Of a DNA stretch of 64,000 nucleotides, positions 25,536 to 37,672 are shown one piece after another (the first letter of the stretch is position 1; the number at the start of each line of letters is the position of its first letter). Source of the DNA: Serinus canaria (Eukaryota; Chordata; Aves; Passeriformes; Fringillidae); assembly GCF_022539315.1 (NCBI RefSeq), contig NC_066315.1:49209174-49273173 (forward strand), in the 5' to 3' direction. The translations under genes and the position numbers were made by a program. The notes under the pieces were generated by a model, which did not search any database, was not told the DNA's origin, and saw nothing but the letters and a program-made list of their open reading frames with translations.

Positions 25536-27772
25536 GTTGAAATGAAGAAAAGGTTTGCCCTACTTTTGTTCAGTGTTGAACCACTGATATTACCTACTAA
25601 ATCATTAATTCTATTTTACATATATAAATTATGGAGTTTTAAACAATTGTTACCCTTAAGAATGGAAAACAAAGGACCTCCCATATTGCATTGAAAACAG
25701 AAAAATCAAACGTCTACTTTTTGTGATAATGGACTAAATTTTCCCTTACTCTGCACTTATTCTTGCTATGAACCATTCCTTGAAGTGTCATAGGATTTCA
25801 GAAGCCCCAACAGGAGATGGGTAGTGTTCTAATGTTATCACATCTTTAATTAAATGTTTGAAGAAGAAATTATTAATGACCTTGAAACAGAAGAGTTTTG
25901 CAATACAGCCTTCCCCTAACTATGCTGTGTTTTATTTCTTCTAATTTTAAAATAAGAAATGACTGAACTTAGGTATGTGATTCTTTACTCATTCTGGAAG
26001 AGAGAATTTTTATTTTACAAAGTAGTCATACAAGCTTTTCTGTTCAATTATCTAGAACTCCTTTACTACCCAAAACAGTGGGTTTTGAGAAGACAGTAAA
26101 ATAAACATTTTCCCTCCTATGGGCTGTGTGCTTGTGCTCCAGCAGAGACAATAATATGTGGCGTGGGAAGCATCTGTCATTTGGCTGGAGGTGAGTGCCT
26201 CTATTCCTGTACCTGTGGCAGTGGCTGCCCAAAGAGGAAGCTCAGCTCTTCACTCACTGCCAGGTTATTTGCCACCTACTCACTACTCCAGATTTGGAAT
26301 GTGCTCTTCCCACTCAGTGAAGGGTGTGAGGGGTTTTGAACCAAGGTGAATAGAAAGCCAGACATGCTTTTGAGCACACTTGTGTGGGCCGATCCTTCAT
26401 ATATCTGCATTTGTGCATATTGCCGCTGTCACTGTGCACATGGAATCTATTCTGTGAAAGCACCTTACAGTCAGGAGAAGGAATTTGCCATTCTGCTCTG
26501 GATAGAGCAGACTCACTCTGCTGGAAGGTACTAGGAGATGACAACAGGGGTCAAGGCCTAATTTTAGGTTCAAGGGGGATGACGAGCAGGTAAGGAGGAA
26601 AGCAAGGAGGTGATTTAAAAGCTGCCAATTCAAAGTTTCTCCTTCTAATGTGAGAATTGAATGAATTGTTCCCCAGGAGCATGGTCCAGGAAGCACAGCT
26701 GTGGTCCTTATTCTCTGGAAACAACACACTCCGGTGCTAAACACTCTGAGACCTTACAAAAAATCCAAAGATCAAACAAAGAATGGAAGATCCTGAGCTC
26801 AATGTTGTTCCATGCTCCATATAGGGAACAGTTTATGACTTTTCCCATTTTAAAACACCTCCTTAACACATATACTGATGGGTTTACAAAGAGGCACCTC
26901 CAATAACTACTGAAAGCTGTGAAGATCTTCACGTCCTGCTGTTAAACCTGTCTATAATATGAGGTTTTTATCTTACACATGCCAAATATAATGAATAAGA
27001 GCAAAGTTCCTCTGTTAAATAATGTAACAAATGCCAGTACAGGCAGCTCTTTTGAAAAGTTTGGTTTGACCACAAAAATCTGGGGATAAGGAAACGGCAA
27101 TAGGATTTGCTGACCACACTGCCAGAGGATTCCTCCTAAAAATGATTTCTTCACAAGGTTCAAAGGAGAAGTTATAGACAAACTTGTATTAGTGCAATCT
27201 GCAAAAAAATAAGATGCAAAAACTGTTGTTTAGTCTTCTATTTTATTGTTCTCCAGGCTCTATAAAAATGTATGTGGTGCAAGCAGGCACCATTAATGCA
27301 GCATTAACGGTGTGATTTTGAACAAAAATGGAAGGAAAGAATGAGTTGATAATGAAAATTTTTACAATACATGCCTATTTATATTTTTTTTCCATCAGGG
27401 GAGATGGAAAACTGTGACTCACATTGTTTCTCATTGTTGTAGGACATCCATAGGACCTCCCATTGTCTGACTCAGACACTAAAGAGGAGAGTTTGAGAGA
27501 AACTGGATGAGCCAGTTTGTGGTATGACACCGCACTTCAGTCAACACCTTTGCAAAATTTCCATAAATTAGGGCAGATTTCAGTGCACCATTTGTCATAT
27601 ATAATTCATTCTGGCATAAAGTAGCTGGACAGGGCTTGACTAATGCTAATATGTAAACCTTGCACTAAGGAATATATAATGCAAATTATATTTTAGAAGC
27701 TTATGAGTTTATCCCTAATACTTACTTCATGGATTCCCTCTGCAGGTCCAGAAAGTTCTTAGTGTCACAAAA
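25536..27772. other. Intergenic, nothing recognised
   Basis: No exon-like frame or repeat family was recognised. Overlapping frames around 26,150-26,930 on both strands show no domain. Confidence 0.55.
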
Positions 27773-29206
27773 TGTCATGGTTTGAGGCTGGCACAATGCC
27801 AGTGCCCCCATGAAAATACATTCTCCCTAATGTTCACTGTGAGATGCAATCAGAAATAGAGCAAAGCAGGCTCCAGTTTAGGAATAAAGGGGGGAAAAAA
27901 CTTTATTAACCTACAGTATATAAAAGAAACACACAGAACTCAGGAGAAAACCTTCCAAACATTCTTCCTCCCCCCACCAAATTTCCAATACATCACAGTA
28001 AGACAAAACCTTGGATTCTCAATTCAGTTACCACCTCTCAGATCACTAACTCTCAGTCCATCTTCACCCTTCAGATAATCAATTCTCAGTTCATCAAGAA
28101 GAGAGGAGTCCCTCTTGCACCATGGGCTTCCCCAGAAAACACAGTTGAAACCTCTCCTGTTTCCATGTCACACGTGGCACCGCCTGGAGAACATTGGCCA
28201 TTGTGACATCTTCCTTACATGTACAGTGCTCTCACCACTGCGCATGGACCAGAGCTGCTTCTAGGGTTTTCCTTTTAAGGGTGCTTTGCCCGGTTCCAAA
28301 AAGAACACAGTCTCTCACTTTTGGGACACCTGTCTCCCCCAAATTTCACCCTCTGGGGCCAAGGGGTCTCAAGAACAGAGATCTTCTCCTTCACTGAAGA
28401 TTGAAGGAGAAGATCTCCTTCTTCACCACCCTCCTCACCCATCATCTCTGTTCATGCACTCCTTTACATCACATCACTGCACTTTCTTGGCTCCGAGCCA
28501 TTGCCTCTCGCTAAATGCAGTCTCTGTGTCACAGGAAAAATGGTTCTGTCCATGGCTATGCAAGAAAAGTCCAGCCAAAGGCCATTCCATCATCTCCTCC
28601 CACCTAGGATTCTTCTCAATTTCTCTTGGACATCTTTCACTTGCACAAACTTGCACCACACTTGCCCATTTCCTGCTATTCCATCTCTATCTCTCTCCTC
28701 ATTCAGCTCCAGGAGGATCAGCATTTGTAAGATTTCCATCATCCAAGAAAAGGGTTAAAATATCAGGCTCTGCTTGTCCAGAACTCCCACGCTGGCCCTG
28801 CTGGGCACCTTCTCACTGCACCCCCCCCCCCCTTTCTCCTTCTTGGCCAGGCCGTGCTATCAAATTTCAAGGTGGCACCAGCACAGGCACAGGCTCTTTC
28901 TCCCTCGGGGGGTGGGGGGCTGCCCGATGTCTCTCAGTGTTCCTCCACCCTTCCATCCTGCAGGGGCCTTCACCTCCCTTCTCTGTCCAAGGCTCCATCC
29001 TACCTCACTCAGGCCTTGTGGCTTCCCCTCATGGACGGAACCCAAGAGAGCTTCCCCCTGGGAGTTCTCAGCTTTTAACCCCCCTGTGTTCTCAGAGGCG
29101 TATCCATGCCCTCAGTAGCCACACCAGGTGCCAATATTCAAATCTGAGCACCTATTGATTTGACCACAGCATCCTAAAAAAACTCACTTCCTCTCAAACC
29201 AGGACA
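27773..29206 (-). mobile_element. Long ERV LTR (about 1.4 kb)
   Basis: The plus strand starts TGTCATGGTTTGAGGCTGGC and ends AAACCAGGACA, so the ends are imperfect inverted repeats of the type seen in avian ERVL-like LTRs. On the minus strand AATAAA lies about 130 bp from the 3' end and a TATA-like TTATATAC is near it. I could not see a clear target duplication (CAAAA against CATAC), so the outer bases are uncertain. The 290-codon plus-strand frame inside is a shadow of this repeat. Confidence 0.8.
28378..28417. repeat. 16-bp perfect inverted repeat inside the LTR
   Basis: Arms 28378-28393 (GAGATCTTCTCCTTCA) and 28402-28417 are exact reverse complements with an 8-nt loop. It lies in the middle of the long LTR. 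Confidence 0.9.
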
Positions 29207-30150
29207 CATACACAGACTGAAATTTATGTAATGAGTTCCTTAAGTGGTATTTCCTTCTGCAGAATCCAACATTCAGCTTATTTGAACATGCAATTTTCAT
29301 TCAGGCTGATGTATAAACTAGAGTGTTGCATTCCTTTCAATCTGGTGTGTTGGTAGGTCTAGGTGCTTAGAACTGTTTCCTCTCCTTTCAGATACAGACG
29401 TGGTGACATACACAAATAAGATAATTCAAGGAATATGAGATAGGTTGCTCCTGCTTCCAATATTATGTTTAAAAGAGTGCTTAATTACTATCCACTCTCT
29501 TGCAAGCATTGACAGGTTTATCAGCAGTCACTTTCACAATCAGCTGGCATTACCTCCAACCTACTTAGCTAGGAATTCGACTATGACTAGGCAGAAGTGA
29601 CATTAAATTGCCCTTGGAATCACTCTTAGGATAGCAAGTGAATTTCAAAAAGTTAAAATCAAAGGCTAACCACTTTTCTACTGGTACAATCCTTTATGCT
29701 TCTGTAACTCTGATAACACCAGATGTACATGTGTCTGTCTACTTTCAGGCTTCTGGTTTTGTGTATTCTTTCTGTACCCCTGTGTCTACATGCACTTATA
29801 GCATCTGCTTCCTCCACTTTTCACAGGCTTCAAAGAATGTACTTTGGATTGATTAGCAGGATGTGTCATCATAGCAGGTCAATTCATTTTCCCATGGTGT
29901 GTTTTGTTCTACCTCATGCATGTCACTTTTTCCATTTTGATCATACCAGTATTACCTGCTTGGCATGGTAATACTTTTATCTGTGCCTGTTTGCAGGGAT
30001 GAAGCAGCTAAAGAATTTTTGCTCTACCATGCAGATGACTCAGTGTGACTTTTCATTCAATGTACCTAGTGTTTATATGCTAATTCTTTAAATGTTACAT
30101 TTTATTGGCCAGAAATGTATGCAGTGATTCAATGGTAGCTCTCTCCTCCT
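29207..30150. other. Intergenic, nothing recognised
   Basis: AT-rich sequence, no gene or repeat family recognised. Confidence 0.6.
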
Positions 30151-30250
30151 GTGTAAAACTCATATACAAATACATGCACATCACATATATATGTTTTACA
30201 CTCATATGAGTGTAAAACTCATATATAAGGGCTAAATACATGCACATCAA
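30151..30250. repeat. Imperfect direct duplication around a 26-bp palindrome
   Basis: GTGTAAAACTCATATA occurs at 30151 and again at 30210, each followed by ATACATGCACATCA, so a segment of about 60 bp is duplicated. Bases 30193-30218 form a perfect 26-bp palindrome centred on CATATG. No known function. Confidence 0.85.
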
Positions 30251-31020
30251 AGTAAATGCCAAAAAAAAACAGCTCAGTAAGAGATGAGAAATTTTACTTG
30301 AGATGTGTTATTTGTTAAGAGCAAAGATAAAAATTAAAGATGAAAACTTAAGGGTCTCCAGAATTTTTTTTCAGGACTGCTATAGTTGTACCCAGTCATG
30401 TCCACTCTTGGGCTGTGACAATTTACTGACACCGTATTTCATCACTGACAAACAAAAAGGTTGCTTCAGCTCATTTCCTCTCCTATGTTCTCCCTTGCTC
30501 ACATGGAACAAAAAACCATATTTGAGAATGGCATATGAACCAGATTCTATGCATGGAAATGTAGGAATTAAGAATGGCAATTCTACAGGAAATGGACAAA
30601 AAGAATACTCTAAAGAATGGAGGACTGTAGGCAATTATTGGAAGCTAAGGTGATGATACAATACTTGTGAAAAAGCAGCACACTTAGGGTGTCCTGAGTA
30701 GGATGAATGTAAAATTTTTAGGGCTTTTGGATGTTCAATGAGGGATATAAGGAGCATGGTTTTACTTGCCATAATGCCAAATAAATAGCCCTAGATGCAT
30801 TCAAGGGTTTTTGCAAAGATTTAGGAACACTTTGTTAAGTTAGACAATAATTGAAGCAATTATATATTAATAGACCTATCATAAATATACCAGAGAAGTT
30901 ATTTGCCAGAAGAGCTCTCACGCTAGGCCCAGCAAGAGAACCAGGGGTTTTACCATATGGTGGACATTAGCTGTCCCTGACTTTCCTCTTCTACTTTTCT
31001 TCACATTGTACCTGCACCAG
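30251..31020. other. Intergenic, nothing recognised
   Basis: A plus-strand frame at 30303-30653 has no domain or splice support and is not called. Confidence 0.55.
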
Positions 31021-31032
31021 AAGAGGTCTTCC

Positions 31033-31064
31033 AAAAAAAAAAAAAAAAAAAAAGAAGAAAAAGA
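31033..31064 (+). repeat. A-rich tract
   Basis: About 20 consecutive A bases followed by GAAGAAAAAGAAA. It may be a decayed retroposon tail, but no retroposed gene body was recognised upstream. Confidence 0.8.
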
Positions 31065-34000
31065 AATTGCAAGACTGGTAATATTTGCTTAAGATCTTTC
31101 TTTGTTTGAGCAGTCTGGGGTCTGGGCTGTGGCCAGGATGTTCTTTGATACCTGTCATGCAGAGAGCTGGAAAGTCCTATGGGAAACACAGCAATTATGG
31201 TACAAGTTAGGGCAACTCTTAGGGTAGCTGGAATGTTTCCAGGAACCAAACTGGCCTGTTGCAACATTAGAATGGAGATAAATACCTATACCTTCCATTT
31301 GCTTTCTGCTCCATACTACACCTGAAGGGAACTAAGCTGTCTGACACTGCCTCACTTTTGGAGTGTTCTCAGTTTTACTGTTCTGCTGAGGAAGAACACA
31401 GGTGCATGAAATAGTGCACAAACAAACAAACAAAAAATCAGTCTGATGCACCTTATAATTGTAACGAGCTAACAGATGAAAATAGGTGAAAATGTACAAG
31501 GTCACTTATTTAATGTGCAGTGCAGAGATTCCTGAGGTAGCCCCAGCAGAAGTACTTCTCAGAGCAAAAGCCTGTAGAAGCACTGCTGCAAGCAAGTTAG
31601 CTCTGCATCACAGCACAGAGGCAGCTCTCACACCACTGTGACTGTACAGCACACAACATTGTCACCATCGGGGGGCAAAATGCACTTTTCTCCTTTCTAA
31701 CTTAAAAACTCATTTTTAGGAAGGAATGAAAAAGTTTTAAAAACAATTGCCATGTGAATAACATTTCTACCATCACCCTCAGCTTTGCCTAAATAAATAG
31801 TGGATACTGATAAAAATTATAGGGAGCTCATTTTCTTCTAGCCACAAGATAATGCTAAAAGTAATAATATTCATGCCGTGGTTTTGACTTATTTCCAGAG
31901 AGGAGTGGTGTATCACTTGAACCTACTACCAGCTGCAAATGCCATGCTGATAAAATAATTCTCTCAGAGTGAAAAGATTACACTGTGCAAAGCTACTATG
32001 TAATTTAATATTGGATGTTCTCCTTGTTGCAGGATTAGCACTTTTTATGATTACTGACACATGAAATAAAGAACAGTGACCAGAACACTTCTAAAATAAA
32101 GTCAGATTTTATCATATAATGGAGGTTTATCAGAGTAGGGGGAAAACAGGGTTCATAAAACCAACAGCTAGTTAGTGGTTATGGAAAGAAAGTAATTCTG
32201 CAATTGAACTACAGTGGTGGTACATTAAATAGGAGTGAAAAATGGTAGCTGAACTTAGTTAATTACAGCTGGAAATATTTAAAATAGCTGGAACAGTTTT
32301 ATACTGAAACCAAGTTGGCTTGATTGCTCTCAGAAGGCCTGCTGCTGTACAACCCTTCAGGCAGAACACCTGCTGAGATCTATATGCTTATAAGGAGAAA
32401 GTACAGACACATTTTAAAGCTGATAAAGATTGGATTCAAGCAACAATTAAATAGCTATTGCCCGGTTCTGTGAAATATAATTTGCATTATCTTTCCTCTT
32501 TGTGGAAAAATATTGTTTGGATTAGTCATTCACATGGACTACTGGACACAGTTATGGCTCAGGGAAACTTTTTGTAATAATTGTGTTCTTGGCTTTTAAT
32601 GTAACAACCATGTCTTGGCATGGAAGGTAGAGTATATTTAAAACTAAGGTTTCTGACAGAGGTTTTGTGATCTCAGTGTATTTCCATACTAGGCTGTACA
32701 CTGCCTGAAGCCAGAACCCCTGACTGTATACCATCAATTATTTATGCACACCCTGAGGCAGAGAGGGCAACCTCAGCACGGCAGCAGAGGATGCTCCTCA
32801 CATGTCCACCAGTGCATGTGAGGGCGAGCTCTGGGCCCTGCTGCAAGGACAGTGACAGGGGCACACCACAGCCTGCACCACCAGCACCTACCCCCATCTG
32901 CCACATGCTTCTTTGGGCCTCCTTGCAGCACAGGTGGGCCATTCAGCTGTCTTGTTTGCTAGGCTGACTACACAGCAAGGAGGCACTGGATAGGAGGTCG
33001 CACTCCAGATCCAGAAGGGCCAAGTGCTTGGTGACTGCTGGAGCCAGAATCTGCCCCGCACCTACAGTGATGAGCACAAAGCACTCTTGGTAGTAGACAG
33101 ACACAGACACAGCAGCTATACATGTTTTCACTTTGGCTTTCACCTGCAGCTGCAGACCTTCCTCCAGCAATACCGGCTGAGCACCAGACCCTAGGACGCC
33201 AAGCACAGCCTAGCAAGACTCTCTGGAGCTGACTGTGACAGGCTCTGGCTACACTTATGCTAATGAGAACAGGAAAAGTATTTTGTGTTGAATAACACTC
33301 CTTGAATAAAGCTCCTGGCCTGGCCAGGAATATGGTCACATAACCACACAAATACTGTTCTTCCTGCAACGCTGTCTTGAAGGCAGCTTCTGGTCTGCAC
33401 AAACATGCATCTTAAAACACATCAGGTTGCACAGATATGCAATCAGAAATGCTTTCAAAGCCAAAAGGTCTGATTTCTCTCTCTGCTATAACTATAGCAT
33501 ATCCCTATGTATGGACATCCCTGGAAGCACACTGCAGTCAGCAGTGTGAACATGGATAGAGTAACCTCAAATGAAGTATAGACATAGCCAGCGTATCTGC
33601 TCCATTCTCTAGGATCAAGTTAGCACTTCTTGAAGCAGCATCAAGGTATCCATTGCATTGCATCAAAGAAGGAGAATGTTGCTGGTCTAATCTTTCCCTG
33701 TGAAACCCAGAGAGCACAGTCATCATGGAACTTCCAGGATCCCAGGGAAAAGAAGGTAGTGCTACACTGTGGGAATCCACAAAATCAGAGGGTTTTGGAA
33801 AAGCTGCAAAAGGCAGGCCTCAGAGACAGCAGAACTGTGATTAGAGCTGAACAGTAGCCATGAGATAGGTCAGCAGAAAAAATATTTTAAAAATAGAAAA
33901 GCAAGGACGAGTAGAACAATGGTCCATGTATTAATGCTTGTCTAGGATAACTTCCTAAGCTGCAGAAAAGTTTATCCAGCAAGATATTAGGAAGTTTGAA

Positions 34001-36750
34001 GCTTAATAATGGAGCTCTGTGCATTGTGTTTTAAGGCTTACAAGCAGGCATTGTATTCAAAAAAAGCAAGCATTGTTTTAACTAAAGGTACATGTGCTTA
34101 TAGTGGTTGGATGGAACCACTGTCAATATGCTTTTGCTTTGTGGGATTGGTCAAAAAAGTTATAAAGTAAGTTGTAACATTAAGTTCTTTGTCTGCTGCT
34201 TGGGATGTGAGCTGCTGGCATCTTCCCATTGTCATAGCCATGTAATGAGACTGATGCTGAAAAATAAAACAGCTCAAGGCACGTTCCACAGCAGTCCCAT
34301 CCCGTTCGTGGTTTGTACATAGCCCCCGGCGGGCAGCACTACACAATGTGAGAAATGTCAAAAGTTTTCTAAAAGTCTTTTCAGTTAGCAAAATCTGATT
34401 GATTAAAGTGTTTGCTTGAAGAGTAAGGGGGATTATTGGAAAGCACTTTCACCGTATATGCTTCAAAAAAATAAAGTTGGGAGAAGAAAACATTTTCTGT
34501 TTAAATATGCCTCTCATTTTTTTTTTCCAAATATACATATAACTGGATGCTAGTTTTGAAAATGTCACCATTCCCCAGGATTGCATTCATAAATATGAGG
34601 AGTTGTAGCAATTGCCAAGATATGATTCATTCCTATTTTTGGGCATACTTCAGAAGTTCATGCTTGAGCAGCTCACTGCCCTCAAGGGATGTTGTGCTTA
34701 GGCATTAGGCCTCATCACAATAGGATTTTCTGGATTTCTGAATCTCAATGCAAGTCTGCTGCTAAAGTTTTGAAACTAGTCCTTAGACTTCCAATGGTTC
34801 TACAGCAAAGCCACAGAGATAAATAAAAGTGAACTGTGGGTGGAAAATTAGATTTTATGTTGAAATTTTAGATGTTGTCATTCAGGTCCATCTCAAATCC
34901 ACAGTTTGCATGGACTGGTTCTACTGCTCTTCCACCTCTTTTGCCGTGTAGCTTTGTGACAGAAGTGGGATAGAAGTTCAATATTCAAATGTTTGAAGCA
35001 TTTTAAGCAAAAGAATATTTCCATTTTCATACACATAAAGAAACATGTATTATACACTTCAGAAAACAAGAGAGTATATACAGACCTAAGAAACTAGTCT
35101 ATTTCAATTACAAGCAAGAAGTCAGAGATCACAAAAATACCATTAAATCCAAATTATGAGGATCCTTGGGTGCACACCCCCAGCAGAGGCGTGACTGCCT
35201 GTGCTGGAAGCCAGCACTGATGTGGTATAGCTGCCCAAGCTTGGATGACATGGCTGTGAAAAGCTGGTGGGTGAGAAGCTGTGAGAAGCCGCTATGGAGG
35301 TCTCCTTGCTTCACCTCAGAGCAGTGCTTAAGCTCCATCTGTTGCCCTCAGCAGAGGTACATGGTGTGCCCAAGTCAGACACCTGTCTCGACCTGGAGCC
35401 TGCCTTGTGACCAGTGTGACAGCTGCCTAGCTGCTGGCTGACCCTGGCACTGCCAGGGGACAGCTTTGCTCACCTTGCTCCAGCACAGGGGTCAGTGGGA
35501 CCCCTACTCCAGCTTGCCCAGCTGGTGGCTTTCCTTCCCTTACAGAGCAGCCTGCTCTGGCTGCAGTGATCCCTGTGCTGTTCACAGAATTCAACATGAA
35601 CCTGCAAGAGCATCCATCTGTCTGATATCAAGATCCTTGAATAAAAGTTACATTGTCAAGACCTAAGAACCAAGAACATTGTTTTATTAAAAAGACCCAC
35701 AAGCTACTAAATTCGTCACTAAATTGATATTATTGTAGCAGAGGTTGCAGAGTCTTTTCCTTCCAAATGGATCAGGCCGTTGGTTGGCATTTAAACTAGT
35801 TTAAAATGAGTCAAAATGTATAATGTAAACAGGTACCTAAACTGAACAAACTAAAACTCTGGTTATAGATGACTTTAAGCTAGTCATCCTCACATATACA
35901 TTCTTGATTTGCTATGAGTGTCTGGCATGACAACTATTGGAGTCAACACAGGGGATGGTTCAGACATCCACTGCAAAGATAGGTGTGTACCATACTGAGG
36001 GTGGTAGGGCTTTCCCTCTGCTGTCTCTAGGAACACTGACATGCTTGCGCATTTATGCACAGGGTGTACATTCTGGAAAATCCATAGCAGAGGGTACGTT
36101 TCTATGCAGAAATATTCATAGGCCGACTTTTTGATTTCAATGGGAATTTACTTCTAAATAGGCTGGTTATTGTCTTTAAATGCTGGAAATGAATACAAGA
36201 ATGTCTCTGCTGTGACTCATGAAATATTGAAAAAAAAGGGAATTCATAATTGAGACATCACAGACATCATCATTACTCAGTCAAAAACAGATTAAAAAGA
36301 GTCCACTCTTGCTGCTACACATTTGCATGATATTATTTGGGATTTTATATTTTAAAAAATTTATAGTGTTTCCTACAGTGTGACGTGTTTTTCTTGACTC
36401 ATCTTTAGTTAAATAGTCCCCCAGACCTATGCAGTGTGGATAACTGAGCTCTCTCAGTGGAAAAATAGAGCCTCTAAAAGGGGAACAAAACCCCTATTCA
36501 TAATCTGACTCTAAGAAATTTTATCCCTTCAAAGTGCCTGTGTTTCCAATCTGTACATTCACTTCTCTAGCCATTTCCCTTCTAGAATGTAGAAATCATA
36601 AAGAACCTATTTTTTAAATAAAATATCAATAAATTGGAACCAGCATTGGCTTATGGAAGTTCTAACTCCAATTTAATGGATTTGGGCAAATGAACATAAA
36701 ATTATTTATATGGGTGTGTAGACAGGCACCTGCTAACAGCAAGTACTTTA
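31065..36750. other. Intergenic, mostly single-copy
   Basis: No gene was recognised. Two GC-richer islands, about 32740-33250 and 35160-35600, stand out from the AT-rich background but contain no identifiable protein domain on either strand. Confidence 0.5.
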
Positions 36751-36751
36751 A

Positions 36752-36836
36752 AATCATAGCATCATTTAGGATGGAAAAGAATTTTAAGTTCATCAAATCT
36801 AATCACTAACCCAGCACTGTCAAGTTCACTACTAAA
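36752..36836 (-). mobile_element. CR1 LINE 3' relic
   Basis: AATCATAGCATCATTTAGGA and the following TCTAATCACTAACCCAGCAC match the reverse complement of the CR1 3' end. It is short and diverged. Confidence 0.75.
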
Positions 36837-37525
36837 ATTAGTGGCTGTAGGATTTATTTGGAAGTACACTGAAAATCTACATAAGTTCAATAAACGCCAA
36901 AGAAAGGTTTGGAGGCTGTTCTGAATAATTCTGAAGAAAGGGTGGGTTTTAAATTAAATTTATGCACATATGTTTTTATAACAATTTCTCTATTAATTTT
37001 TAACAATTACACTACATTTTAGTTTTAAGAAAATTTTCAATTACTTCAGGTAATTATTACTTATTTCCACACGCTTTCTTTAAGAGATCCCCTCCATACA
37101 CATCACATCAGTACCTCGTTCTCTTTCTGCAAATAAACAAAAAACCAACCAAAATAACAAGCTAAATCCCTGATTCTGGTCAGAGTCATAGGACCCAAAT
37201 CCAGTCTTAGTTTTCAAAAATTGTGTGATTTTGAGCTTCTTGGATTCATGTGGGTTTTTTTTTACTTCTTTTCCAGTTAGATGACCTTTAGATGTGCTTA
37301 AAAGCTGTACTTTCTTGACCGTGCAATCTATTTATTGATCAATAATATATCATGAATTCAACTACTTGTAAAAAGTCCAGTTCAGAACCCACATACACAA
37401 AAGCAATCTTCCTTTCTTCCCCCTTAATCTGCCTCAATTTTCCCACTATTTTACTCGACTTACATTGCGATTATCTTCAGAGCTGTATTTATAGCTATTT
37501 GTCTCATTCAAATATTCATTCTGAA
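36837..37525. other. Intergenic, nothing recognised
   Basis: AT-rich sequence without recognisable features. Confidence 0.6.
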
Positions 37526-37672
37526 GTGTATAATTTAAATTTTATATAATTTATAATAATGATATAAAATATATAATATAGAAACATATAATATATAAAA
37601 TTATATAATTATAATAGTATAATAATTTATATTATACATATTATATAATTTTAATTTTATAAATTTTTTCTC
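37526..37672. repeat. AT-only low-complexity tract
   Basis: About 145 bp of almost pure A/T with many TATAAT/ATTATA words and self-complementary stretches. It is likely to be a length-variable microsatellite. Confidence 0.9.

Noticed and set aside
28286..29158. 290-codon plus-strand frame, with smaller overlapping frames
   Set aside because: It lies wholly inside the long LTR, antisense to it, and has no known domain.
31033..31064. Processed pseudogene with poly-A tail
   Set aside because: No coding sequence recognisable as a retrocopy lies upstream, and no target duplication was seen.
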